Shown: piece after piece, positions 1 through 7,505 of the stretch | Numbering within the stretch: the first letter of the stretch is position 1 | How the letters are laid out: every line of letters starts with the position of its first letter | Assembly: GCA_023411225.1 (NCBI GenBank) | Contig: JAEYPA010000156.1 | Span: 1 to 25,941 of the forward strand | Direction: 5' to 3' | From: Bacillota bacterium | Lineage (GTDB): Bacteria > Bacillota > Clostridia > Lachnospirales > Lachnospiraceae | DNA: 25,941 bases | Translations under genes and position numbers: made by a program | The notes under the pieces: generated by a model | Databases searched by the model: none | What the model saw: only the letters and a program-made list of their open reading frames with translations | Told to the model about the DNA's origin: nothing

Positions 1-710
1 CGTTCACATAAAACTACATTAGGATTCCCTTCTGCCATAATGTATTCGGCAGCATTCAACCATTCCTCTATGGTTGCTGAAAGCCCTCTCTTAAGGAGAA
101 TAGGAAGTCCCGTCTTTCCTGCTTCCTTAAGGAGATAGAAGTTTTGCATGTTTCTTGCACCAATCTGCAACATATCTACATATTTTACAGCGGATTCGAT
201 AGCAGCAAGACTGGTTACTTCACATACGATGGATAGACCGGTAGCATCCTTTGCTTCCTTCATTAATTTAAGCCCTTGTTCTTCCAACCCCTGGAATGCA
301 TATGGGGAGGTTCTTGGCTTATAAGCACCACCACGAAGTATTTGGGCTCCTGATTTTTTAATAGCCTGAGCAGTTTCTAAAATCTGAGCTTCATTTTCAA
401 CTGCACATGGGCCTGACATAATAATCAGTTCAGTTCCACCAATTTGAGTATTGCCAACCGGAATCACAGAGGATTCTGGATGAAATTTACGGTTACTAAG
501 TTTATAACTTTCTGTTACTGGTACTACTTTATCAACTTCAGGTGCAATCTCAATATTCTGGTTTTCTAGTCGGGTTTTATCTCCAACGACACCTATGATG
601 GTAACCTCGGCTCCATCGGATATGTGTGCTGCCAAGCCATGGTTGTTGATAATAGACAATACGTTATTAATCGCTTCTTTGGAAGCTCCTGGTTTCATTA
701 CTATAATCAT
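1..710 (-). CDS. aroF: DAHP synthase (3-deoxy-7-phosphoheptulonate synthase), 3' end outside window
   Basis: This enzyme condenses phosphoenolpyruvate and erythrose-4-phosphate, the first step of the shikimate pathway. Reading the minus strand gives an open frame of about 236 codons running off the left edge. It has an N-terminal ferredoxin-like regulatory domain (starting MIIVMKPGAS) followed by the start of the TIM barrel: IMSGPCAVE, LRGGAYKPRTSPYAFQG, QIGARNMQNF and LLKRG. This is the layout of the Thermotoga-type DAHP synthase (about 340 residues), so about 100 residues are missing. I chose the ATG at 710 because AGGAG lies 8 nt upstream (723-719) and because Thermotoga-type proteins begin at this point. 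An in-frame ATG at 731, with AAAGGA upstream, would add seven residues. The gene has its own sigma-A promoter at 817-845. Family assignment is firm; the start is probable. The symbol is used in the general sense. Confidence 0.93.
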   Translation of the reverse strand, partial: MIIVMKPGASKEAINNVLSIINNHGLAAHISDGAEVTIIGVVGDKTRLENQNIEIAPEVDKVVPVTESYKLSNRKFHPESSVIPVGNTQIGGTELIIMSGPCAVENEAQILETAQAIKKSGAQILRGGAYKPRTSPYAFQGLEEQGLKLMKEAKDATGLSIVCEVTSLAAIESAVKYVDMLQIGARNMQNFYLLKEAGKTGLPILLKRGLSATIEEWLNAAEYIMAEGNPNVVLCE

Positions 711-739
711 ATCTATGTCTCCTGCCTTCATTATAAATT

Positions 740-780
740 CCTTTCAGAGACTAATCTTCTTAATATTCTGTCCTGAAAGG
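740..780 (-). promoter_or_regulatory. Leader inverted repeat in front of the DAHP synthase gene
   Basis: CCTTTCAG (780-773 on the minus strand) and CTGAAAGG (747-740) form a perfect 8-bp inverted repeat around a 25-nt loop, within the transcribed leader. The 3' arm contains the AAAGG that would serve the upstream ATG at 731. The AGGAG that serves the preferred start at 710 lies outside it. It could fold as a leader hairpin that influences translation; this is inference. Confidence 0.35.
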
Positions 781-816
781 ATATTTGTATGTGTATACGT
801 TTATTGGAATATATGT

Positions 817-845
817 ATTGTAACCTAATTTACTAATTATGTCAA
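817..845 (-). promoter_or_regulatory. Sigma-A promoter of the DAHP synthase gene
   Basis: On the minus strand a perfect -35 TTGACA (845-840) is separated by 17 nt from -10 TACAAT (822-817). The transcript would start near 810, giving a leader of about 100 nt before the ATG at 710. Confidence 0.75.
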
Positions 846-1014
846 CACATTAATACGTTGAAGTTTAACACTTTAAAGCACGTAAGCAAATCTGCATGTC
901 GATAAATTTAGTTATTAATTAGAACAAATACTTCTTAAAAGACTAATATTTATTAGAAATATTGATAATATTTTGAGAACATCAAAATTAGGATGTGAAT
1001 TGTGAATAAAATAG

Positions 1015-1043
1015 TTGATAATAAGGTATTATTTTAGTAAAAT
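1015..1043 (+). promoter_or_regulatory. Probable sigma-A promoter of the EF-G-like gene
   Basis: TTGATA (1015-1020), a 17-nt spacer and TAAAAT (1038-1043) match the sigma-A consensus closely. The leader would be about 80 nt, ending in GGAGG seven nt before the ATG at 1132. Confidence 0.55.
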
Positions 1044-1131
1044 ATACACATGGGGGACCTGTCCTAGTTGTGTTCTAGTTTAATTCAGGGATGGATTTTC
1101 CATTACAAAAAATAGTATTGGAGGTATTAAT

Positions 1132-3216
1132 ATGGAGACTTACACTGCTGCTAACATCCGTAATGTAGTCGTTTTGGGGCACGGAAGCTGTGGCAAGACT
1201 ACGTTAGTCGAAGCCATGGCTTACACAATGGGAATGACCAAAAGACAAGGTAAGATTGAAGAAGGTAATACGATCAGTGATTATGACAAAGAGGAAATCA
1301 AACGATTATTTTCTATCAATACATCCATTGTACCAATTATTTGGGAAGGTACCAAGATAAATTTCTTGGATACACCTGGATATTTTGACTTTGTTGGCGA
1401 AGTTGAAGAAGCACTCAATGTTGCAGATGCTGCGATAATTGTAATTTCTGCAAAAGCAGGTGTTGAGGTTGGTACCATCAAAGCTTGGGAATACTGTGAG
1501 AAGTACCAGCTTCCAAGAATGTTTTTTGTAACTGATATGGATGATGATCATGCCAGTTATCGTGAAGTGATTGAGAAATTAACGGAACTTTATGGTAAGA
1601 AGATTGCTCCGTTCCATTTGCCAATCCGTGAAAACGAGAAGTTTGTAGGATTTGTTAATGTTGTAAAGATGAAGGGAAGACGTTTTACAGAGCTAAGTAA
1701 TTATGAAGAATGTGAGATTCCGGATTATTCTATGACGAATCTGGAAACTTGCAGAGAAGCTTTATTGGAGGCAGTAGCCGAGACTGACGAAGATTTGATG
1801 GAAAAATATTTTGCTGGTGAAGAGTTTAGCCAGGAAGAAATATCAAAGGCTCTTCGCAGCAGTGTTATAGATGGTTCTGTGGTACCGGTTCTGATGGGCT
1901 CCGGAACTTTATGCAGAGGAACTACAATGTTGTTACAAGCAGTGGAAAAGTATTTCCCATCTCCTGATAAGAGGGCAGTAGAAGGTATTAATCAGAAGAC
2001 AAAGGAAACCTTCCATGCAGACTATGATGAGAGTAAACCGTTTACAGCCAAAGTATTTAAGACCATTGCCGATCCATTTATCGGTAAATTTAATATATTT
2101 AAGATTTGTTCAGGTTCTGTTAAGGCTGATAGTACAATATTTAATGTTAACACAGAGACGGAAGAGAAGATAAGTAGACTATATGTTTTCTGTGGAAAAG
2201 ATCAGATGGAAGTGAAAGAATTAAAAGCTGGTGACATCGGAGCCATTGGTAAACTTTCCAATACTAGTACCGGGGATACATTGGCTACAAAGGCCAATCC
2301 AGTTCTTTATGAGAAACCAGTTACTTCCATCCCATATACCTATGTAAGATTTACAACCAAGAATAAAGGGGATGATGATAAGGTTAGCCAGGCTCTTGCT
2401 AAGCTGATGGACGAGGATCTTACCCTTAAGGTAATCAATGATAAAGAAAATCGTCAAACTTTATTATATGGAATAGGCGAACAACAGTTGGATGTTGTTG
2501 TAAGCAAACTCTTAAGCAAATATAAGGTAGAGATAGAAATATCTAAACCTAGAGTTCCTTATAGAGAGACAATTCGTAAGAAAGTTCAGGTTCGTGGTAA
2601 ACATAAGAAACAATCTGGTGGACATGGTCAGTATGGCGATGTTTTGATGGATTTCGAACCTTCTGGTGATTTGGAGTCTGCTTATGTATTTGAAGAGAAA
2701 GTCTTTGGTGGTTCTGTTCCTAAGAACTATTTTCCTGCTGTAGAAAAAGGATTACAGGAAAGTGTAATTAAAGGACCTTTGGCTTCTTATCCTGTAGTAG
2801 GTCTTAAGGCTACTTTAGTGGATGGTTCTTATCATCCTGTAGATTCCTCTGAACAGGCATTTAAGATGGCTACAATACTTGCATTCAAACAAGCCTTTGT
2901 AGAAGCTAATCCAGTCCTATTAGAGCCAATTGTAAACTTAAAGGTTGTAGTTCCTGATAAGTATACAGGTGATGTGATGGGTGATTTAAATAAGAGACGT
3001 GGACGTGTTCTAGGTATGAATCCGATTGCTGGTGGAAAGCAAGAAGTTGTTGCAGATATCCCACTTGCTGAGATTTATGGATATTCTACAGATTTGCGTT
3101 CCATGACCGGTGGTATCGGCGATTTCTCCTATGAGTTCTCTAGATATGAGCAGGCACCTCATGATGTACAGGAAAAGGTAATTGCAGACAATGCGAAGGA
3201 AAAAGCGGAAGAGTAA
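1132..3216 (+). CDS. fusA2: EF-G-like translational GTPase (EF-G-2 family)
   Basis: The 694-residue protein has the five-domain layout of elongation factor G. G1 (P-loop) GHGSCGKT is at residues 16-23 and G3 DTPGY at 80-84. A domain IV signature GKHKKQSGGHGQYGDV and a C-terminal domain with LLEPIVNLKV follow. The closest family I recall is the Thermus EF-G-2 type, which shares the altered DxPGY and the same domain IV block. Three motifs differ from canonical EF-G: the RGIT of switch I is replaced by a RLFSINT-like stretch (58-64), the catalytic histidine position of DTPGH is tyrosine, and the G4 NKxD is TDMD (134-137). It is therefore unlikely to be the housekeeping translocase, and a specialised ribosome factor is more likely. 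It is a single-gene unit, with GGAGG seven nt from the start and a terminator just downstream. The symbol is provisional. Confidence 0.88.
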   Translation: METYTAANIRNVVVLGHGSCGKTTLVEAMAYTMGMTKRQGKIEEGNTISDYDKEEIKRLFSINTSIVPIIWEGTKINFLDTPGYFDFVGEVEEALNVADAAIIVISAKAGVEVGTIKAWEYCEKYQLPRMFFVTDMDDDHASYREVIEKLTELYGKKIAPFHLPIRENEKFVGFVNVVKMKGRRFTELSNYEECEIPDYSMTNLETCREALLEAVAETDEDLMEKYFAGEEFSQEEISKALRSSVIDGSVVPVLMGSGTLCRGTTMLLQAVEKYFPSPDKRAVEGINQKTKETFHADYDESKPFTAKVFKTIADPFIGKFNIFKICSGSVKADSTIFNVNTETEEKISRLYVFCGKDQMEVKELKAGDIGAIGKLSNTSTGDTLATKANPVLYEKPVTSIPYTYVRFTTKNKGDDDKVSQALAKLMDEDLTLKVINDKENRQTLLYGIGEQQLDVVVSKLLSKYKVEIEISKPRVPYRETIRKKVQVRGKHKKQSGGHGQYGDVLMDFEPSGDLESAYVFEEKVFGGSVPKNYFPAVEKGLQESVIKGPLASYPVVGLKATLVDGSYHPVDSSEQAFKMATILAFKQAFVEANPVLLEPIVNLKVVVPDKYTGDVMGDLNKRRGRVLGMNPIAGGKQEVVADIPLAEIYGYSTDLRSMTGGIGDFSYEFSRYEQAPHDVQEKVIADNAKEKAEE

Positions 3217-3238
3217 AATTATAGTTCATATAACATAG

Positions 3239-3290
3239 TAAAAGGTAGTGGTTTTAGTTGATAGCATTCAGCATAAACCACTACCTTTTT
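3239..3290 (+). terminator. Rho-independent terminator of the EF-G-like gene
   Basis: AAAGGTAGTGGTTT (3241-3254) pairs perfectly with AAACCACTACCTTT (3275-3288), around a 20-nt loop, and ends in a T run (3286-3290). It starts about 25 nt after the stop codon. Confidence 0.88.
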
Positions 3291-3296
3291 ATATGT

Positions 3297-3325
3297 TTGA
3301 GTAGTTTATCATTATATGCTATGAT
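3297..3325 (+). promoter_or_regulatory. Sigma-A promoter of the AraC-type regulator gene
   Basis: TTGAGT (3297-3302), a 17-nt spacer and TATGAT (3320-3325). The leader to the ATG at 3393 would be about 60 nt. Confidence 0.55.
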
Positions 3326-3366
3326 TGAAGTATGAGGAAAGGTGATAATCAGGTTTTACATCCAGT

Positions 3367-3374
3367 AAGGAGGG
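3367..3374 (+). promoter_or_regulatory. Distant Shine-Dalgarno of the AraC-type gene
   Basis: AAGGAGGG is a near-perfect ribosome site, but its GGAGG ends 19 nt before the first in-frame ATG (3393). The in-frame stop TAG at 3375 rules out any earlier start, and between it and the ATG only two ATT codons look start-like. The spacing is unusual and suggests looping or inefficient initiation. Confidence 0.5.
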
Positions 3375-3392
3375 TAGGTACCAACTATTATT

Positions 3393-4142
3393 ATGGAGAT
3401 ACAAAAAGAATGGTGTAAGGAAGAATTCACTGGACGAGAAGTCTCTTTATCTCATGGTACTTTTGATAAAGAGTTTATTTTTTATGAGGCAGTGAAACAG
3501 GGTAATCTTGAGTTTGTTAAGAAAAATTGTGAAAAGAATGCTTTTGCCAGTTCGGTTGAGATGGGTGTTCTGTCCAAAAACCCATTAAACAACATAAAAT
3601 ATCATTTTATTATTACAGCTGCTATGATTACTAGATTCTGCGTAGAAGGTGGAATGGAGTTGGAACGTGCCTATCGATTAAGCGACTTTTTTATTACAAA
3701 AATGGATCAGTGTAAGACAATAGAGGAGGTGATAGACCTTCACCATGTTATGGTGTTGGATTATACTGAGAAGATGAAGATAATGTATAAACAGGCAATT
3801 ATATCAAAATCGATATCTCAATGCATCGACTATATCTACAATCATTTACATAAGAGAATTACCCTAAAAGAGTTAGCAGAGTATACAAAACTGTCTGAAA
3901 GCTACTTGTCAAAGCTGTTTAAACAGGAAATAAAGAGTTCTGTAAGTGAATATATACGTCAAAAGAAAGTTGAGGAGGCACAGAATCTCTTACAGCATAC
4001 AGAGTATAAAATTGTAGATATTGCAAATTATCTGGCATTTTCCTCTCAAAGTTATTTTATTCAGGCATTTTTAAAAGAGACAGGATTAACGCCAAAAAGG
4101 TACCGGGACATCTATTATCGAACCATTAGAAAGCAAAAATAA
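3393..4142 (+). CDS. AraC-family transcriptional regulator
   Basis: A 249-residue cytoplasmic DNA-binding protein. The C-terminal 100 residues form a typical AraC double helix-turn-helix: the first HTH at about 156-176 (ITLKELAEYTKLSESYLSKLF) and the second at about 206-228, ending FLKETGLTPKRYR, the family hallmark. The N-terminal 140 residues are helical and contain EFIFYEAVKQGNLEFVKKN and NPLNNIKYHF. Regulators of this shape are common in Lachnospiraceae, and I recognise no cupin or other sugar-binding domain, so the ligand is unknown. The gene stands alone, with its own promoter and a terminator, and its target cannot be read from the neighbours. The divergence pattern gives no clue either, because the next gene converges on it. 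The start follows from the only ATG after an in-frame stop at 3375. Confidence 0.87.
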   Translation: MEIQKEWCKEEFTGREVSLSHGTFDKEFIFYEAVKQGNLEFVKKNCEKNAFASSVEMGVLSKNPLNNIKYHFIITAAMITRFCVEGGMELERAYRLSDFFITKMDQCKTIEEVIDLHHVMVLDYTEKMKIMYKQAIISKSISQCIDYIYNHLHKRITLKELAEYTKLSESYLSKLFKQEIKSSVSEYIRQKKVEEAQNLLQHTEYKIVDIANYLAFSSQSYFIQAFLKETGLTPKRYRDIYYRTIRKQK

Positions 4143-4178
4143 AGGAAGTATTGCAGGATTTGCAATACTTCCTTTTTA
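4142..4178. terminator. Bidirectional terminator between the AraC-type gene and the LTA-synthase-like gene
   Basis: AAGGAAGTATTGCA pairs with TGCAATACTTCCTT around a short loop. A T run follows on the plus strand (TTTTTATA), and a T-rich tail (TTTATTTTTG) follows on the minus strand. It serves two convergent genes. Confidence 0.85.
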
Positions 4179-4197
4179 TACTCATTTTGTTGTTCTG

Positions 4198-6471
4198 TTA
4201 TTTCTTACCTGGAAAGACAGTTTCGTAATAGTCTTCCTCAACAATAAGTGCAGAGGACTGAAGCTTATATTGTACAATCTTTTTCATTGCAGCTACATAT
4301 TCTTCTGTCTCACTTTTAGACATTTTAACGTCTTTAGCAGGAGTAAATTCTCCTGTATATCGGTTATAAAATCCTTTGTCTGTCTTCCAGCAGGAGGAAG
4401 AAAAGATGACTAACGGAGATGAATCACTAAAGATATCTGAACCAGCTAATAGCCTTGAGTCATATTCTAAGCCTAATAGATTAGATACGGTTGGAAGAAT
4501 ATCTACCTGAGAACAAATCTTATCCACTGGGATAGGCTCTTTCATGCTTCCAGACCACATAATCAAGGAATTCTTATAAACATCAAAGTCTATATCAGAT
4601 TCGTTTAGATTCTTAAGTGCAGAACCTCCAAAGGTTTTACCCGAAATCTCTTCAAGGGAAGCTACATCAAAGTAAGGAATATGGTCAGCAGACATCACTA
4701 TTAAAGTTTTATCTGCGATACCAGCGGCTTCTAATTTGTCCAGTAGAGATTTCATTGCATATTCCACTTCCATATTGGCTGCAATATAGGCTTTTGTCGT
4801 ATCTGAATAAGGAAGGTTAGCTACAATGTCCTTATTCTTAACAGCCATTTGATCACCACCGAAGTTATAAGGCATATGACCGCTTACTGTTAAATAGTAA
4901 ATATTAAATGGCTTGTTGCTTTTGATGTAATCATCTACTGTAGTATCAATCATATATTTGTCAGATTGAGGCCATACGTTATTACCACTTGCTGTTTTCT
5001 CTAGCTCAAAGCCCATACCACCCTGATGCCAGTCATAACCTAGATTTGGATGGGACTTTTTACGACCGTACATCTCGTTGTTATTGTGGTAACCAAGAGA
5101 GGTATATCCAATACGATTTAACTGGTGTGCCAAGGTGAAATAAAGATTTGTACCTTGAATACCAGATTCCTTCATGCTGATAGGGTTACCGTTCTTAGGA
5201 TATAATCCAGTTAAGTTTTGCCATTCACCACCGGAAGTACTGGTGAAATGTAGAGGTGTATAATAATTATTAAATACAAAACCTTCATTGGCCATTTTAT
5301 AAAGCGTAGGAGTACGGTCCTTATCAATTAAGTATTTAGAAAATCCTTCCATGGTTACAAAGATTACATTGTAACCTTTAAACATACCGGTATACTCGTT
5401 TTTATTCGTAGGAGTGCAGTTGCTATAATACTTATTAAGCCACTCAATATTCTTGTTCTTTGATTTAGAAATTAGTTTATCAAAATCAATGTCCATCACA
5501 TTTGGTGAGGTATCAATCGGAGTAGCAGTTGGTTCTACTGTGGCATTTGGATTTGTGCTGGCAGATGGATCCTTACTGGAAGTTGGAGATTTTGTGGCTT
5601 TTGGAGAACCATCAGGATTTAAAACATCCAAGTTGCTAAAATCACTATCATCCAAATCAACATTGGAGCCGCCACCAAATACTGTATGTTTAACATCTAA
5701 CCGCAACATAGTAATGATACCAAGCTGTTCGACTTGATCTTCAACGTTAGAGTCACTTGCGTATAGTTTAGAAGGAACAAAGTCTCCTGACCATGGGAAT
5801 CTTAAGCTTAACAGTCCAAACAGGTGAAAGAAGATTCCAAATACCAGTACAGTACCAAATAGTGGTAGAGACTTTCTTTTAAAACTAAAGTACATACGAC
5901 CAATTGTAAAGATAAAGACAATTGGTAGAAGTAATAGAACAATACTGAAAAACTTTTGCCCTATACCACCAAGAATTGCTTCCCAATAATCAGTCAATCT
6001 GTTATTTGCAGCTGTATCAGCTGAGCTTAGAAGCTGATAATAGCTAGACAATACGGTTTTACAAACCATTTCAATACAAAATAGTAAGCAACCTAATATT
6101 GTAAATAAGTACGTAATAACCTTATTAATGGTCTTATTAAACAGTAATGTAAAAATGGAAATAATAAAACCAAAGGAGATAGCAAAAAACACGAAAATAG
6201 GAAGATACTTCATTTGTAACTTCATACTGATATGGAAAATAAGCTCCAAATAAACGAACATGAGAGGGAAAAATAGGATGTTGCCTAATGAAAAGACAAC
6301 TCCAAGTGGACCTGATTTCTTCCTACACTTATTTCTTCCGCTACGCACGTCGTATGAGGATGAACTTCTTCTGTTCCCTGGATTTTGCCGAAAGCTCTTA
6401 CCGTTGGACTCGAAATATATCCGATCCATGTCGGATACTCCGTAATCCCTTTTTTCATCTGGCATATTCAT
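4198..6471 (-). CDS. LTA-synthase-like membrane phosphoglycerol transferase (sulfatase fold)
   Basis: A 757-residue membrane enzyme. After a basic cytoplasmic N-terminus (1-55) there are five hydrophobic segments (about 58-80, 91-111, 118-138, 173-193 and 202-222). A Ser/Thr/Pro-rich linker (about 286-325) and an extracellular sulfatase-fold domain from about 365 follow. Active-site candidates are E375 in VTMEGFS, the nucleophile T412 in STSGGEW, H531 in SGHMPY, and D595-H596 in SADHIPYF. These match the metal ligands and catalytic threonine of LtaS. Such enzymes move glycerol-phosphate from phosphatidylglycerol onto a glycolipid or glycan acceptor outside the membrane; the acceptor here is unknown. 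An AGAGG lies 8 nt before the ATG. The gene is transcribed from 6511-6539, divergently from uppP, another envelope gene. The protein is longer than LtaS (about 650) because of its N-terminal tail and linker. Confidence 0.88.
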   Translation of the reverse strand: MNMPDEKRDYGVSDMDRIYFESNGKSFRQNPGNRRSSSSYDVRSGRNKCRKKSGPLGVVFSLGNILFFPLMFVYLELIFHISMKLQMKYLPIFVFFAISFGFIISIFTLLFNKTINKVITYLFTILGCLLFCIEMVCKTVLSSYYQLLSSADTAANNRLTDYWEAILGGIGQKFFSIVLLLLPIVFIFTIGRMYFSFKRKSLPLFGTVLVFGIFFHLFGLLSLRFPWSGDFVPSKLYASDSNVEDQVEQLGIITMLRLDVKHTVFGGGSNVDLDDSDFSNLDVLNPDGSPKATKSPTSSKDPSASTNPNATVEPTATPIDTSPNVMDIDFDKLISKSKNKNIEWLNKYYSNCTPTNKNEYTGMFKGYNVIFVTMEGFSKYLIDKDRTPTLYKMANEGFVFNNYYTPLHFTSTSGGEWQNLTGLYPKNGNPISMKESGIQGTNLYFTLAHQLNRIGYTSLGYHNNNEMYGRKKSHPNLGYDWHQGGMGFELEKTASGNNVWPQSDKYMIDTTVDDYIKSNKPFNIYYLTVSGHMPYNFGGDQMAVKNKDIVANLPYSDTTKAYIAANMEVEYAMKSLLDKLEAAGIADKTLIVMSADHIPYFDVASLEEISGKTFGGSALKNLNESDIDFDVYKNSLIMWSGSMKEPIPVDKICSQVDILPTVSNLLGLEYDSRLLAGSDIFSDSSPLVIFSSSCWKTDKGFYNRYTGEFTPAKDVKMSKSETEEYVAAMKKIVQYKLQSSALIVEEDYYETVFPGKK

Positions 6472-6510
6472 CGTTATAACCTCTTTCTTAAAAAATTCAA
6501 TTACTCTAAA

Positions 6511-6539
6511 AATATAGCATAAATATATACATGTGTCAA
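6511..6539 (-). promoter_or_regulatory. Sigma-A promoter of the LTA-synthase-like gene
   Basis: On the minus strand TTGACA (6539-6534), a 17-nt spacer and TATATT (6516-6511). The leader is about 35 nt. Confidence 0.72.
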
Positions 6540-6559
6540 AATAATATCACAAATCCTAC

Positions 6560-6588
6560 TTGAATAATAGACAACTTTTAGATAGAAT
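6560..6588 (+). promoter_or_regulatory. Sigma-A promoter of uppP-yqeG-aroK
   Basis: TTGAAT (6560-6565), a 17-nt spacer and TAGAAT (6583-6588). Its -35 lies 20 bp from the -35 of the divergent promoter. The leader is about 23 nt and includes AAAGGAG. Confidence 0.6.
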
Positions 6589-6617
6589 AAGCTTTAGTAA
6601 ATTAAAGGAGTGTAAGT

Positions 6618-7478
6618 ATGTCATTATATGAATTGTTTGTAACATTGCTATATGGTTTTGTGGAGGGTGTCACAGAATGGCTTCCAATCAGCAGTACTGG
6701 TCATATGATACTTCTGGAGAAGTTTGTAAATTATAATAAGTCATCGGCTATCCCTAATGTAGACAGGTTTATGGAGATGTTTCGTGTAGTAATTCAACTG
6801 GGTGCTATTATGGCTGTTGTTGTGCTGTTTTGGAGCAAGATTTGGCCATTTCAGAGGAGAACAAGAAATCTTAGGGGTGAAACAACGTCTTTTATTAAAT
6901 GGGACACTATGCAACTATGGTTTCACATTGCAGTAGCCTCTGTACCTGCAGCTATTATTGGTGTGTTTTTAGATGATTGGATGGATGAGCATTTATACCG
7001 TTTTGAGGTAGTGGCCATTACCTTAATTCTCTATGGTGTGTTATTTATCATAGTTGAAGAGAGAAATAAAAAGAGACAGGCAAAGATGACTTCTTTACAA
7101 GATATTACGTATACAGCAGCTATTTTAATCGGTGTATTCCAGATTCTTGCTTTAATTCCTGGAACTTCACGTTCTGGTGCAACAATTGTGGGAGCTTTGT
7201 TAATTGGTGTATCTAGAACTGTCGCAGCTGAATTTACCTTCTACCTGGCTATTCCAATCATGTTTGGTGCCAGTCTGTTAAAGCTTGTTAAATATGGCTT
7301 AAATTTTACTGGAACAGAATTTCTGATTCTTGTAGTTGCGATGATTACTGCATTTTTAGTTTCTATTGGGGTTATAAAATTCTTAATGGATTATATTAAA
7401 AAACATGATTTCAAGGTATTTGGCTATTATAGAATAATATTAGGTATTATAGCAATTGCGTTTGCTATTTATTATTAA
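6618..7478 (+). CDS. uppP: Undecaprenyl-diphosphatase
   Basis: An integral membrane phosphatase of 286 residues that dephosphorylates undecaprenyl diphosphate, recycling the lipid carrier for peptidoglycan and other wall polymers; the BacA type also confers bacitracin tolerance. Both family signatures are intact: EGVTEWLPISSTGH (16-29), holding catalytic glutamates and a serine, and PGTSRSG (181-187), with the catalytic arginine. Several hydrophobic segments follow the UppP pattern, including about 60-75, 103-118, 132-147, 167-182 and the C-terminal pair. Length is normal for the family. AAAGGAG lies seven nt before the start. It is the first gene of a short operon with yqeG (27-nt gap) and aroK (9-nt gap after yqeG), and is divergent from an LTA-synthase-like gene. 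Confidence 0.96.
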   Translation: MSLYELFVTLLYGFVEGVTEWLPISSTGHMILLEKFVNYNKSSAIPNVDRFMEMFRVVIQLGAIMAVVVLFWSKIWPFQRRTRNLRGETTSFIKWDTMQLWFHIAVASVPAAIIGVFLDDWMDEHLYRFEVVAITLILYGVLFIIVEERNKKRQAKMTSLQDITYTAAILIGVFQILALIPGTSRSGATIVGALLIGVSRTVAAEFTFYLAIPIMFGASLLKLVKYGLNFTGTEFLILVVAMITAFLVSIGVIKFLMDYIKKHDFKVFGYYRIILGIIAIAFAIYY

Positions 7479-7505
7479 CCCAAGTTGTTTTAAAGGAGTT
7501 TAGAT

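Larger units (their letters stand above)
732..1131. other. 400-bp divergent intergenic region
   Basis: This AT-rich stretch separates the DAHP synthase gene (minus) from the EF-G-like gene (plus). It holds a minus-strand sigma-A promoter (817-845), a leader inverted repeat (740-780) and a probable plus-strand promoter (1015-1043). Between about 850 and 1010 I see only AT-rich sequence with three scattered AATATT copies. No gene or RNA is recognisable there. Confidence 0.6.

Noticed and set aside
595..828. Small plus-strand open frame across the start of the DAHP synthase gene
   Set aside because: It lies opposite a clear conserved coding frame and its promoter, has no ribosome site, and its product resembles no family.
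945..972. Three AATATT copies upstream of the EF-G-like gene
   Set aside because: Spacings of 13 and 9 nt are irregular, and such words are expected in DNA this AT-rich.
3369..3380. GGAGGGTAGGTACC resembling part of a T-box antiterminator
   Set aside because: The core GGGTGGNACCGCG is not matched, there is no specifier stem, and the downstream gene is a regulator rather than an amino-acid gene.
5453..5737. 94-codon plus-strand frame opposite the LTA-synthase-like gene
   Set aside because: It mirrors the low-complexity linker of the minus-strand gene; repeated Ser/Thr/Pro codons keep the opposite frame open by chance.
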